Shown: positions 12,201-22,900 of the stretch, one piece after another | Layout of the letters: every line of letters starts with the position of its first letter | Numbering within the stretch: the stretch's first letter is position 1 | Assembly (NCBI GenBank): GCA_018894105.1 | Contig: CM032127.1 | Span: 6,417,001 to 6,481,000 of the forward strand | DNA from: Jacaranda mimosifolia | Taxonomy: Eukaryota; Streptophyta; Magnoliopsida; Lamiales; Bignoniaceae | Reading direction: 5' to 3' | DNA length: 64,000 bases | Position numbers and translations under genes: made by a program | The notes under the pieces: model-generated | Database searches by the model: none | The model's input: the letters and a program-made list of their open reading frames with translations, nothing else | What the model was told of the DNA's origin: nothing

Positions 12201-12261
12201 TAATTTTCTTAAGGAAGAAATTGTTAGTCTTAAACTTTGGTTTACTGCAAAAAAGAAATAG
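9229..12261 (+). pseudogene. Capsid-protease polyprotein, longest copy
   Basis: Starting at the ATG 12 bp after the movement-protein stop, 1,010 codons are open. The order is an N-terminal region; a heptad-like segment (about residues 155-190); a conserved capsid core with R-T-Y-Y-Y-P-R-P near residue 265; a basic tract; a CCHC zinc knuckle near residue 580; an acidic Ser/Asp tract; a second coiled-coil-like segment near residue 770; and the aspartic protease motif near residue 865. At about 12,232 a 196-bp deletion relative to the copy at 1-2703 removes the junction between protease and RT and shifts the frame, so the polyprotein ends prematurely at 12,261. The capsid binds the RNA genome and the protease matures the polyprotein. 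Confidence 0.9.
10254..10297. repeat. 14-bp inverted repeat inside capsid ORF
   Basis: The arms at 10,254-10,267 and 10,284-10,297 are reverse complements with one mismatch, separated by 16 bp. Each of two junctions elsewhere (14,222-14,235 and 15,898-15,907) carries the arm-1 complement next to new partner DNA, so this hairpin is tied to strand switching. Confidence 0.8.
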
Positions 12262-13431
12262 AGTCTTTATTGCATAAAGGGTTAATTAGACCTACCAAGT
12301 CTGCTTGGTCCTGCACTGCATTCTATGTGAATAAACACAGTGAGCAAGAACGTGGTGCACTTAGATTGGTCATTAATTATAAGCCTCTTAATAAAGCCTT
12401 AAAATGGATTAAGTACCCAATCCCCAATAAAAAAGATTTGCTTGATAGATTATTCAGTGCAAATATCTTTTCCAAATTTGATTTAAAATCTGGATATTGG
12501 CAGATTCAAATAGCTGAGTCTGATAGGTTTAAAACTGCCTTCAATGTTCCTTTTGGGCAATATGAATGGAATGTTATGCCTTTTGGTCTGAAGAATGCCC
12601 CTTCAGAATTCCAGAAGATTATGAATGATATCTTCAATCCTTATAGTGATTTCATAATTGTTTACATCGATGATATATTGGTGTTTTCTAATAATATAGA
12701 AATGCATTTTAAACATTTACATGTGTTTAAAATAGTGGTCTGGTCATTTCTAAGCCCAAAATGGTTTTATGTCAAACCAAAATTAAATTTTTGGGTCATT
12801 TCATTGAAAAAAGTAATATCATACCTATTGATAGGAGTATTGAGTTTGCATCTAAATTTCCTGATGTTATTCTTGATAAAACCCAATTGCAAAGGTTTTT
12901 AGGGAGTCTTAATTACATTTCTCCTTATTATAAAAATCTTGCTGATGATACTGCATGTTTACATGATAGGCTTAAGAAATTGCCTAAGCCTTGGAATGAT
13001 GAGCACACACAATCTGTAATTAGGATTAAGAATAGGGTTAAAGAATTGCCTTGCCTTATGCTATCTAATCCTAATTGGGAAAAAATCATTGAAACTGATG
13101 CATCTGATATTGGTTTTGGTTGTATATTAAAACAAATTAATCCTAGTAATAAACAGGAAATACTTGTTAGATTTTATTCTGGTAAATGGAATTCAAGCCA
13201 GTTTAATTATGCTACTGTAGTCAAAGAAATTTTTGCTATAGTAAAATGTGTTCTTAAATTTCAAGATGACTTGTATAATCAATTTTTTATTATAAAAACT
13301 GATTGTCAAGCTGCACAATTCATGTTTAATAAAGATTTTAAACATAATGTTTCAAAGCAAATGTTTGCGAGGTGGCAATCTTATTTAGCCCCTTTTGATT
13401 TTAAAATTGTTTATAAGAAAGGGAATGAGAA
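12237..13431 (+). pseudogene. RT-RNase H, frameshifted copy
   Basis: After the 196-bp deletion the RT domain continues in another frame (12,237-12,902), with Y-I-D-D near 12,665. The same 13-bp deletion as in the antisense copy (near 12,731) forces a second shift, and RNase H continues in the frame starting near 12,761. In this copy one RNase H glycine near 13,120 is replaced by cysteine. A further deletion of about 48 bp, with 3 bp shared at 13,429-13,431, removes the RNase H C-terminus and the ORF3 start codon. The enzyme is therefore broken in at least three places. Confidence 0.88.
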
Positions 13432-14222
13432 GCTGGATATTTCCCTTTCTCCAATAGAGGAGGACGGCGTAATTCTTCCAATAGAGGAAGAGGCAGAAAT
13501 GTCAATGTTCCTAAGCCGCCATTAATACAACATGGCAAAATGAAGCTAATAGAAGCTTCTGACCTTTCTTTTGGTCAAGCCACCCAATTTCCCCAATATT
13601 TTTGTGATCCAATGTTCACAGACCCAGATATGCTAGCCGAATTCATGAAATTCCAGCAAACTAAATCAGCAGAAGAAAATAAATCTTCTGGCTCTTCATC
13701 CAGCCAAACCCAATCCCAAGCCGAAGGATCTAATACTAGACCTTCATATGTTAATGTGGCTGCTCATATTGAAACCGTGGTTGATGAGGATAGCCTTGTC
13801 ACCTTTGAGCAGAAATCTGCCAAGGACCCAATTTTGGTTCTTGAGAAGTCCGATCTCAAATGGAGAGATGATCCCTGGAAATTATTCCAGAGGTATTTGG
13901 ATGTGGCCTCATATCCTGCTGGTTCTTACAAGAACAGGTCTTTTTATGAGAATATACTCATAAGCTCTGGTTCTGCAGAGTTCAAGCATAATGAAGCTAA
14001 TACGCAGGAAAAAATGAATTTCGCGTATAGTAGGATCATAATTAAAAAGATCATTTCAATTGAGGAATGGGGTATCTCTTCATTAAAAGAGAAAGAATTA
14101 TTCATTAACAAGGGCATAATTAAATACACCTTTTGGGATTATATCCAGGCATTTTCAAATGCACTGTTATATGAAAACAGTAGGAGGAAGCATACTTGGT
14201 TCATTAAGGTATGTCCAGAAGT
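13429..14222 (+). pseudogene. ORF3 N-terminal part, start codon deleted
   Basis: The segment corresponds to the minus-strand ORF3 at 3187-4011 but begins a few residues after the normal start, because of the deletion at 13,429. An internal ATG at 13,540 opens the largest frame. It is cut at about 14,222, where 13 bases derived from one arm of a capsid hairpin lead into capsid sequence. Function unknown. Confidence 0.8.
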
Positions 14223-15907
14223 TATTTGACCAGTGCTAGTAAAGATGAAATCCTAGGAGCTGTTAAATTAGAACAGGAAGGATCATCTAACACAGATAAT
14301 CAAAATGCTGTGTATACTTTAATTGTTACTATTATTGAGCATTTTACTGGCAGGTGGACTAATAATAATGAGTATATTAGGACCCTGTTAAATGGTTTAA
14401 AGTGTCAAAGTCTCACCTCATTTAGGTGGTACAAGGATACTTTTATGTCTAGAGTAATGGAACTCCCAGAGGTTAATAGTACCCACTGGAAATCTAAATT
14501 TATAGATGGTCTGCCTTCGTTATTTGCGGAAAGGGTTAGAAAAACTCTTAGGCAGAATGAGTCTAGTATAGACTATGACAAATGCACTTATGGTAAGTTA
14601 ATTGCAACTTGCATCCAAGAAGGTTTAGGTTTATGCAATGAGATAAAACTGAACCAACAAATAAAAAAGAATAACTTAGCTGAAAAACAACAGTTAGGTC
14701 AATTTTGTGGTCAGTTTGGGATGGAGAATTCTAAGCTAATTGAAAATAAACCACAAGGTAAATCCAAACCTGATAAAAAGAGTAGACATAGGTCGCATAG
14801 GGCTAGGTCTTCTCAAAAATTGGAAAAGAAAAAATTGAGAAAAGATAAACATGATTCTGATAAAAGAAAAATGTTTAGAAAATTTAGAAAGCATGGTGCC
14901 TGTTGGAAATGTGGTAAAATAGGACATTATGCTGATAAGTGTAAAATGAGAGAAAAAATTAGGAGCCTAGATATTGATGATAATATCAAGGATGTTTTGT
15001 GCAAATTGATGCTTGAATCTTCTGATGAAGAAGATAATGATTTTTCTGATCATGCATTCTCTGATTTCAATAATGCTTTGAATTGCATGAAATCTGATTG
15101 TGATGGAACTGATAATTCTACTGATTCTGATTCTGCACATAGTAGTTCTGAATCTGATATGAATGTCAATCATATTATGGCACAATTTAATGAAGGTGTT
15201 ATTAATGTTATTTCTGATAATAGCGCTTTTGAATTGTTAAAAATGATTAAGGATCCAATTCTTAGATCTAAAATCATTGATAGCATAGGTGATGAACCTA
15301 GTACATCTAATTCTATTAATGAAAATAGGATAGGTGGTAATAGTGAACCATACTCAATGACAGAGGTGTACAAAATGCTAGAAAGTAGGAATAAGCATAG
15401 CTCACCTACTACTATTGCTGACCTTAATAAAGAGGTTATTAGTCTTAAAAATGAGATTAATGAATTGAAAAGAAATAATAGATTTCTTGAGGATAGAATT
15501 AGGAAAATAGAGATTGCTCAAGGAAAGCAAATAGTGCCTTCCTCTTTGCCTGCTTCTCTACCTGTTTTCCCTGTCCCCAATTCCCCCAATAAGCCTAATT
15601 TGTCTCTGTTCAAACTGAATGATATGTTTGATGTGCCTGATAATTTTCAGTTTAATAATTTGTCTGATGATTTTCTATCTAAATTAGAGGTAGTTACTTC
15701 TCAGAAATGGTTAATTAAAATAAAGCTTTTAATTGGAAATAGTTTTTCAAAAGAATTTACTGCACTAGTTGATAGTGGTGCAGATTTAAATTGCATTCAG
15801 GAAGGTTTAATACCTACTAGGTATTTTGAGAAAACATCTCATGTCCTTCGTTCCGCTAATGGAGAAAAACTAGATATAAGTTTTAAACTCCCCAATGCTT
15901 TTATTTG
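14223..15907 (+). pseudogene. Capsid-protease fragment, internal copy
   Basis: The copy runs from the capsid hairpin through the zinc knuckle (about 14,895) and the protease motif (about 15,770). It is open from 14,211 to 15,908. The 3' joint shares 10 bases (15,898-15,907) with antisense capsid DNA that follows. Both ends are therefore defined by the same hairpin region of the viral genome. Confidence 0.88.
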
Positions 15908-16613
15908 ACCAGTGAACCCAGCCACAATCATTTGGGCTACACTTTTGTCATCATTGCCATTATTCTTACAGATAGTAGAATACATAAGCATGCGATGCAC
16001 AAGATTGTAAATATGACGTTCAGCAAAACCATCTAAATTCCATTCATATATATGTTTGCCAGAAAACGAATTATTGGTAATCAGATCCTGTTCCTCATGC
16101 AAAACATCAATTGGGGAGGGACGAGGATAATAATAAGTCCTTAGTGTAGGCCTATCAGCATACCTAAGTTTATTAACTTCTTCATTAACCTGTTTGATAT
16201 ATGAACTATCATCTAGGTTATCATCAATTACCGAAATATTTAAATCAGAAAACTTTTTATTGATAAGTTTTTCTAATTCAGATAAATTCCTGAGTTTAAA
16301 ATCATGGATCTCAGGGGGAGGTTGAATTGTTGGCATTGAAATAATTTCAGTTACCGGGGTGATAGAAACAGATTTTTTCAAAATCATTTTCTTCATTTGA
16401 TTAACCTGTTCTTCTAAATCACCTATCAATTTATTGGTTTTATTAACCTGGTTTAAAATTAAATTGAGCCTATTATCAAGCCCATACATACTCTCACCTA
16501 GCACATTAAGGTAAAGAGCAGCATAATTACCTTGTTTTACCAAGTTATTAAGATGACCAATTGTGACATTAAACTGACCACCTTCCAACAATTTATTGAA
16601 AGCAGTAAAAGGA
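15898..16613 (-). pseudogene. Capsid N-terminal region, antisense fragment
   Basis: On the minus strand the segment reads from codon about 111 of the capsid frame (equivalent to 9,560) to the hairpin (equivalent to 10,267). Its first base follows exactly the capsid part that ends at 7,599. Together with 7593-7599 it makes the two halves of one breakpoint. Junction sequence AAGGA at 16,609-16,613. Confidence 0.87.
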
Positions 16614-16859
16614 AAAATGTCCAAGGCCGATTTGATGAATGAAGTCTTTAAAATGGTCCAAGAACAAGTAGGACAGTTTGAAGATAATAGCTCAGACACT
16701 GAGGAAAATAAATCCGCCAGTGAGACTGCATCAATGAGCTCCAAATCTACTTCAAGAGTTGAAGATTTTCAAGAAGCTCAGGATCCAGAGGATAATATTC
16801 CTTCTGAAGAAGCTGTCAGGAAATTCATTGCTGACATGGAGCAACAAAATAAGTTGTAA
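16609..16859 (+). pseudogene. ORF3 C-terminal end
   Basis: About 80 codons ending at the stop 16,857-16,859. The composition is Glu/Asp/Ser-rich, like the C-terminus of the older copy (51,260-51,508). It continues directly the ORF3 part ending at 7593-7599 (antisense), so the two are reciprocal halves. The native stop and the viral intergenic region follow. Confidence 0.83.
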
Positions 16860-17048
16860 TTGATGAAGCAAATAGTTGCTTCTGGGTAAAACAATAGTGT
16901 TTTCACTGTGCACTTTCCAAAAAGTGAATAGTAAATCACTGTTCACTTTTGACTTTCGGTAAAGTAAATAGTACTTTACTGTTGGTCACTATTGCGGATT
17001 CGAAATATTTTGAAGTCCGCACAGTACCATTTTTTTGTATATAAATAG
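16860..17048 (+). promoter_or_regulatory. Viral intergenic promoter with TATA box
   Basis: The TATA box TATATAAATAG lies at 17,038-17,048. Upstream are repeated AGTGAATAGTA / AAGTAAATAGTA type elements (about 16,918-16,975) and an imperfect palindrome at 16,990-17,025 with CGGATT and AAGTCCG arms. The same palindrome type precedes the TATA box of the older virus (51,586-51,670). Placement between the ORF3 stop and the leader matches the single genomic-RNA promoter of Caulimoviridae. Confidence 0.8.
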
Positions 17049-17072
17049 ATGTTAGGATCATTTGTTGAGAGA

Positions 17073-17658
17073 GCTTTCGCACGCATACTCTCTATAATTT
17101 TCTTACTCTTTTGTAATTTGATTTTGATATTTGTATAACTGTTTATATAATTTGTAAATTAAAGAAGAGAAGAGGAAGGAAAAATTTTCCTTCAGTTCGT
17201 GGTGTTCGAAGAGGTAGTCCTTCTCACCCCCTCCTTTTAATTGTGATTTTCCCTAGCCTAATGCAAGGCTAAGGGGTTCAGTGTTAAATAGACATGATAA
17301 AGATGTTGTTTATTTAAATCATGGTTAATCAAGTAGTTTGGACTGTGATGTAGGTATTTGATTTCGATTTACGCTTATAAATCATTACCTTGATGCTGTT
17401 ATCCGGATCTCTCCCCTTTCGGGTTCTAAGGACCTTGACCACTGAGTAGCTTTGTTGTCCCTTGTATGCCCTTGTTAGCCGGGGTAGGCGTTTGTGGGCT
17501 TGGACGGAACAGATCTATTTCAGTTGTGTTAAAGTCTTGGGTAAAGTTCTCCCGATTTGGCGGTTTATTTTGTGTTGTTAAAGATCCGTGAACACTTAAG
17601 GTCTTGATCTATGCCCGTATTTTGAATGATTATTCTTGCCTCATAAGATCCCGCGAAA
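17073..17658 (+). promoter_or_regulatory. Viral leader, forward copy, cut at primer site
   Basis: About 585 bp from just after the predicted transcription start to a break 1-2 bp before the primer-binding site position. No long frame is present. The break joins capsid sequence starting at the equivalent of about 10,538. Confidence 0.8.
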
Positions 17659-18559
17659 AATAGTACCCACTGGAAATCTAAATTTATAGATGGTCTGCCT
17701 TCGTTATTTGCGGAAAGGGTTAGAAAAACTCTTAGGCAGAATGAGTCTAGTATAGACTATGACAAATGCACTTATGGTAAGTTAATTGCAACTTGCATCC
17801 AAGAAGGTTTAGGTTTATGCAATGAGATAAAACTGAACCAACAAATAAAAAAGAATAACTTAGCTGAAAAACAACAGTTAGGTCAATTTTGTGGTCAGTT
17901 TGGGATGGAGAATTCTAAGCTAATTGAAAATAAACCACAAGGTAAATCCAAACCTGATAAAAAGAGTAGACATAGGTCGCATAGGGCTAGGTCTTCTCAA
18001 AAATTGGAAAAGAAAAAATTGAGAAAAGATAAACATGATTCTGATAAAAGAAAAATGTTTAGAAAATTTAGAAAGCATGGTGCCTGTTGGAAATGTGGTA
18101 AAATAGGACATTATGCTGATAAGTGTAAAATGAGAGAAAAAATTAGGAGCCTAGATATTGATGATAATATCAAGGATGTTTTGTGCAAATTGATGCTTGA
18201 ATCTTCTGATGAAGAAGATAATGATTTTTCTGATCATGCATTCTCTGATTTCAATAATGCTTTGAATTGCATGAAATCTGATTGTGATGGAACTGATAAT
18301 TCTACTGATTCTGATTCTGCACATAGTAGTTCTGAATCTGATATGAATGTCAATCATATTATGGCACAATTTAATGAAGGTGTTATTAATGTTATTTCTG
18401 ATAATAGCGCTTTTGAATTGTTAAAAATGATTAAGGATCCAATTCTTAGATCTAAAATCATTGATAGCATAGGTGATTTAGAAGAACAGGTTAATCAAAT
18501 GAAGAAAATGATTTTGAAAAAATCTGTTTCTATCACCCCGGTAACTGAAATTATTTCAA
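17656..18559 (+). pseudogene. Terminal capsid fragments at the right virus-host edge
   Basis: The first piece (to 18,477) covers the capsid core, basic tract, zinc knuckle (about 18,080) and acidic tract. At 18,469-18,477 a 9-bp shared sequence switches to an upstream capsid coiled-coil piece (equivalent to 9,741-9,833). Bases 18,559-18,570 match antisense leader (near 7,997) and may be filler. Host AT-rich DNA starts at 18,571. Confidence 0.85.
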
Positions 18560-18570
18560 AGCCCACAAAC

Positions 18571-18709
18571 TCATACGTTATTTAGTAAATAAATTATTTA
18601 GTAATAATATAAATAATATTTAATTAATTTTTTGAAAATTAATTTAATTAAATTTGGAAACATGACTTTTAGAATTTTATAACTAGTAAAATTTTAATAT
18701 TTTTATATA

Positions 18710-18750
<41 letters not shown>

Positions 18751-20640
18751 TTATGAATAAGTGAAGTAAGAGAACGATAAATGAATGAGTGATATGAAAG
18801 GTATAGTGAGAAAATGAGGGAGTAGGTACGGTTTGTAGAGTGTAAGATATTTTGGGATTGTTTTGGGAGGGGTTTTTTGGGTAAAAAAAATTTGTGTTTT
18901 GAAAGAATGATTGGAGAATGTGTACATTTTTTGTATTTGTTCTGGGAGTTGGAAAATATTCTGGGAAAATGCTGAAGAACATAGCCTCTGTTTTTAAATT
19001 GTGGCTCATTGCCCCCTTTGGTCTATTTGAGTTGAATTTTGCATTGAATGAACAAAAATAGCCTCATATATATATATATATAATTACTATATATCCTTAT
19101 GGTTTTCTTTTGCTTTTATTTAATTTAAATTAAATAATTTTATATTTATAAAATATAGAAGATATTTATATAAATTAAATACTATCTAATATTTATACAT
19201 ATAAAACATTATATAAATATATATGTATATAAAATTACTTATAACATATCTATATACATGTATATAAAAAAATATATATATATATATATTTTTGTTTAAT
19301 CTAAAATTGAACAATTTTATGTTTATGAAATATATGACATACTTATATAAATTAAATACTATCTAATATTTATACATATATATACATATACATATATATA
19401 AAATTAATACAACTAAATAATTTCATATTTATAAAATACATAACATATTTATATAAATTAAATACTATTTATTATTTATAAAATTATATATACATACATA
19501 TATATAAAATTATATACATATAAAAAACTATACAAATACATATATATACAAAAAATTATTTATAACATATCTGTATACATATATATAAATATATATATAT
19601 ATATATGTATATTTCCTTTTCCTTTGTTTAATCTAAAATTAACGAATTTTATATTTATGAAAAATTATGTATATAAAAAATTATATACATGCATATATGT
19701 GCATATATATCAAAATCACTTTATATATAAAATTACATATATACATATATGTATATAAAATTATTAACATATTTATATACATACATATTTATATTTTTTC
19801 TTTCTTTTTTAATTTTCATTAATTTCTCCCTTCTTTGTATCAACCATTCAATTTTGAAAAATGAATGGTTTAAATTAATCATACTTATATATTTAAAAAA
19901 TATATATTTATATATATGTATTAAATATTATATATATATAATATTATATATTACACCCCCTCCCCCTACTCCCACCCCTACCACCAACCCTTCCCCACTC
20001 CACCCTTGTACCCCCAACCCATCCCTACAAAAACACGGCTGCCATGGCTGCCCACAAGTTGATTGTAACTTGGCCAGATCTGGCCAGGTTCAGGCATCAG
20101 CCACCATGGCCGGCCGTATCTTTCCATGACGGCTTGCCGACAGTTTTTTTATTGAAAATATTATATATATATATAATTTCTACACATCCATATATATATA
20201 TATATCCTGTATATATATACACACATTGATTAGGTTTTCAGTGGTGGTGGTGGGGGGTGGGGGTTAAGATTTTAGTAATATTAAATTTATATTTTTTAAT
20301 ATATAAGTATTTATATGCAATATATGTGTATACATATTACATAATATGATAAATTTATAAATAAATATATTTTGATATGTTTTTAATAAATAAAATTCAA
20401 TTTTGACCATTGATTTTTTTTTAAAAAAAAATTCAACGGTTGATAATTGAGGGTATAAGAGTCTTTTTATATGTGAAAAATCCTTAAAAATTTGCATGTG
20501 GGGCGCGTGAGATACACTTATGCCCATAAGGGGTTTTTTCGCCTTATTTTCAAAATCACAAGTAGTTTTTTTACGTTTTTTTTCCACAGGGGTAAATCAA
20601 TACAACTGAATTTCATAGGGGGGTTAAATTAAATTTTCCC
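18571..20640. repeat. AT-rich DNA with microsatellites and diverged tandem units
   Basis: There is no credible gene. A TG tract spans about 18,715-18,748. From 19,108 to 19,680 a phrase with TAAATTAAATACTATCTAAT and neighbouring blocks recurs in diverged form (near 19,171, 19,344 and 19,453). A C-rich stretch (19,954-20,026) and a G-rich stretch (20,241-20,263) could form quadruplex structures. Short frames here are low-complexity translation. Confidence 0.7.
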
Positions 20641-21673
20641 CTGCATAAACATCTCTTCTAATGATAGATTCTTTTCTTGAGTTAGTAGCTTAGGAGCTGA
20701 TGTTTGTCCTTGGTTGTTGCTCTATGAAAAGTTAGGATGTTGTTTCCATCCAACATTATAAGTATTTGAGTACAGATTATTTTGATTCCTGTTGAAGTTC
20801 CCAATCGATTCCAAAGTATGCTGACACTAATCACTTGAATGTGCATCCCCGCAAATACCGCAAGTAATAAATTGGCCTTCTACTACTTGAACTTGTTGCA
20901 CTGGCGTTATAATACTTGCAAGCGTGTCTATCTTCTTTGTTAAAGCTTCTAACTGTGCAGTCAAAGATGTAGTAGCATTTGCCTCATAGATTCCTTCAAT
21001 TTTCTTTGGTTGAGTTAATCTATCAGTTGGCCACTGATAACTGTTTGCTGCCATCTCTTCAAATAACTCAAATATTTCCCCAATCTTTTTCCTTATAAGT
21101 GTACTTCCTGCAATAGCATCAACTATTCCTCTTATTTGTGCGGATAATCCATTGTAGAATGTACGCACTTGAAGTCACTTTCTCAATCCATGATGAGGGC
21201 ATTTTCTGAGCATCTCCTTATATCTTTCCCATGCCTCATAAAATGTTTCCTGATCAAATTGGACAAAGGAAGTAATTTCATTCTTCATGTTGACTATTCG
21301 TGATGGTGGGAAAAACTTAGCCAAGAATCTCTGAGCTAAATCCTCCTAAGTGGCAATGGATCCCGATGGCAAAGATGATAGCCAACTCTTTGCTTTGTCC
21401 TTTAGTGACAATGGAAATAATCTCAACCAGATTGCATTATCAGAAACTCCATTATATTTGAAGGTGTCACAAATCTCCAAAAAATTATGTAAATGAGTAT
21501 TCGGATCTTTTGTTGGAGACCCCCCCAAACTCTACTGAACTCTACATCATCTGAATGATAGCGAGTTTGATCTCAAAATTATTAGCCTGAACTGATGGTC
21601 TAGCGATTCCTATCTGAAAGCCCTGAATTTGTGGAATAACATAATCACCAAGATATCTATCTTCTTCTGCCAT
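20640..21673 (-). pseudogene. Degenerate Ty3/gypsy gag
   Basis: Reading on the minus strand from an ATG at 21,673-21,671, the translation has the retrotransposon gag capsid signature (A-K-S-W-L-S-S-L-P near 21,390; an F-Y-N-G-L segment near 21,160) and ends with the start of a zinc knuckle (C-G-I-C-G-D-A-H, near 20,850). The frame is interrupted around 21,530-21,560 (after a C run), at about 21,345 and at about 21,175. No protease or RT follows before the AT-rich DNA at 20.6 kb, so the element is truncated. Confidence 0.85.
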
Positions 21674-22900
21674 TTCTGCAGCATCCTCGTTTGCTCAAAA
21701 AAAAAAAAAAAAAAAGTAAAAAAAAATAAACTAAAACTTGGCGCTTAAAATTAATATTAGCATAAACAAAATAATTTTAGTTCCCCGACAACGTGCCAAA
21801 AACTTGTTGGTTGTGTAAAACAAATAATGCAAATAATTACGCAAGTCATGTGTTGCAATAAGTAATAAAGTGATTAGAGAATGTTGATCCCACGAGGAAC
21901 TAAATTATTCCCTAATAATTACTAACTTATCACACACTTGTTTTGTTAAAAAAAAAAAATCAATTATGTAGAAATTAAAACTAAACTAATGAAAATAAGA
22001 AAAAGTGTACTTATTAAAAATTCTATCAGGATATAGAAGCCTAGAATTATGATTTCATCAATCGAATAAGTTGATTACATAATTTTCTCCATATAAAATT
22101 AATAGCAGGTTATTAGTCTTGAGTCTTATGCAATTATGGGGTTTTTCCGAATTACCCACAATCAAATCCCTAATTTATTCAATTCACTATATTCCTATGT
22201 GAATTAACCAAATTATGGATAAGGTTGTACCACTCAACTAAGTTCATAGGGCAAGCAGGTATATTCCTATCCTACTTACAAATTAATCAATTCATCAATT
22301 TGAACAATTAATCCTAAGGTCTTCTATTACCAATCAATCCCTAGATTTTCTTTTCCAGGACTCCTCTAGGGTTTAAAGATGCACTTGACTATTGATCAGA
22401 CAATCAATTAGAAAAAGTACACAATAGAAGAAATAACTTTAAGTGCTACTAATTTCATGAAAGAAAATCATGCATAAATTTATTCAAAAGAATCCATCAT
22501 AATCCTAGAATAATGAATTAGTGCATGATTGAATTGTCAAACAAAACATAAATAAAACGAAACATTGTCTCAATTCCAAAATTAAAAAGAAAATCAAAGG
22601 GAGAAGAAGGAACTCTATTCCTAGACGAATCTGATCTCCACTTTGTCTTCCTCCAAATCCCAAAATTTTAGCGATACTTCTAATATCTAGAATAGCAAAT
22701 TCTAATATGTTCCTAATTAAGTGTTTGAAAGGCCTATTTATAACTGATTAAAAGAGTCTTCTAATTAGAATAAGATTCAAATAAATAAAGACTTTTCTGG
22801 CTATCCTTAATTAGATTATGAGGTGTTATCATCCTGCTAGCATTCCCATCAAATTGTGTCAATTTATCCGTTTTTTGTAATTTCTCTACTTGTATCTTGC
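21674..22900 (-). mobile_element. Untranslated leader and possible LTR of the gypsy element
   Basis: Upstream of gag (higher coordinates) lies a poly-A run at 21,697-21,715, then, read on the minus strand, TTTTTGGCACGTTGTCGGGG (about 21,803-21,784), the conserved post-LTR phrase found before gag in many plant gypsy elements. The noncoding DNA continues to about 22,900. I cannot place the LTR ends or a target duplication. Confidence 0.5.

Larger units (their letters stand above)
1..18570. mobile_element. Young endogenous pararetrovirus mosaic (left edge outside window)
   Basis: The stretch is composed of fragments of one Caulimoviridae-type genome in both orientations. It contains three reverse transcriptase copies (near 2.5, 4.8 and 12.7 kb), four copies of the capsid zinc knuckle (near 0.6, 11.0, 14.9 and 18.1 kb), three movement-protein pieces, four ORF3 pieces and three leader pieces. 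Overlapping copies differ by only isolated substitutions, for example A at 345 against G in the equivalent capsid codon near 10,685. No integrase is seen, as expected for this family. The right end against host DNA is at about 18,570. Gene order inferred from intact runs is leader, primer site, movement protein, capsid-protease-RT-RNase H, ORF3, promoter. This resembles florendovirus-like genomes, but the genus is not resolved. Confidence 0.93.

Noticed and set aside
19749..20129. 126-codon frame with proline-rich tail
   Set aside because: It translates TA microsatellite and a C-rich run; no codon structure.
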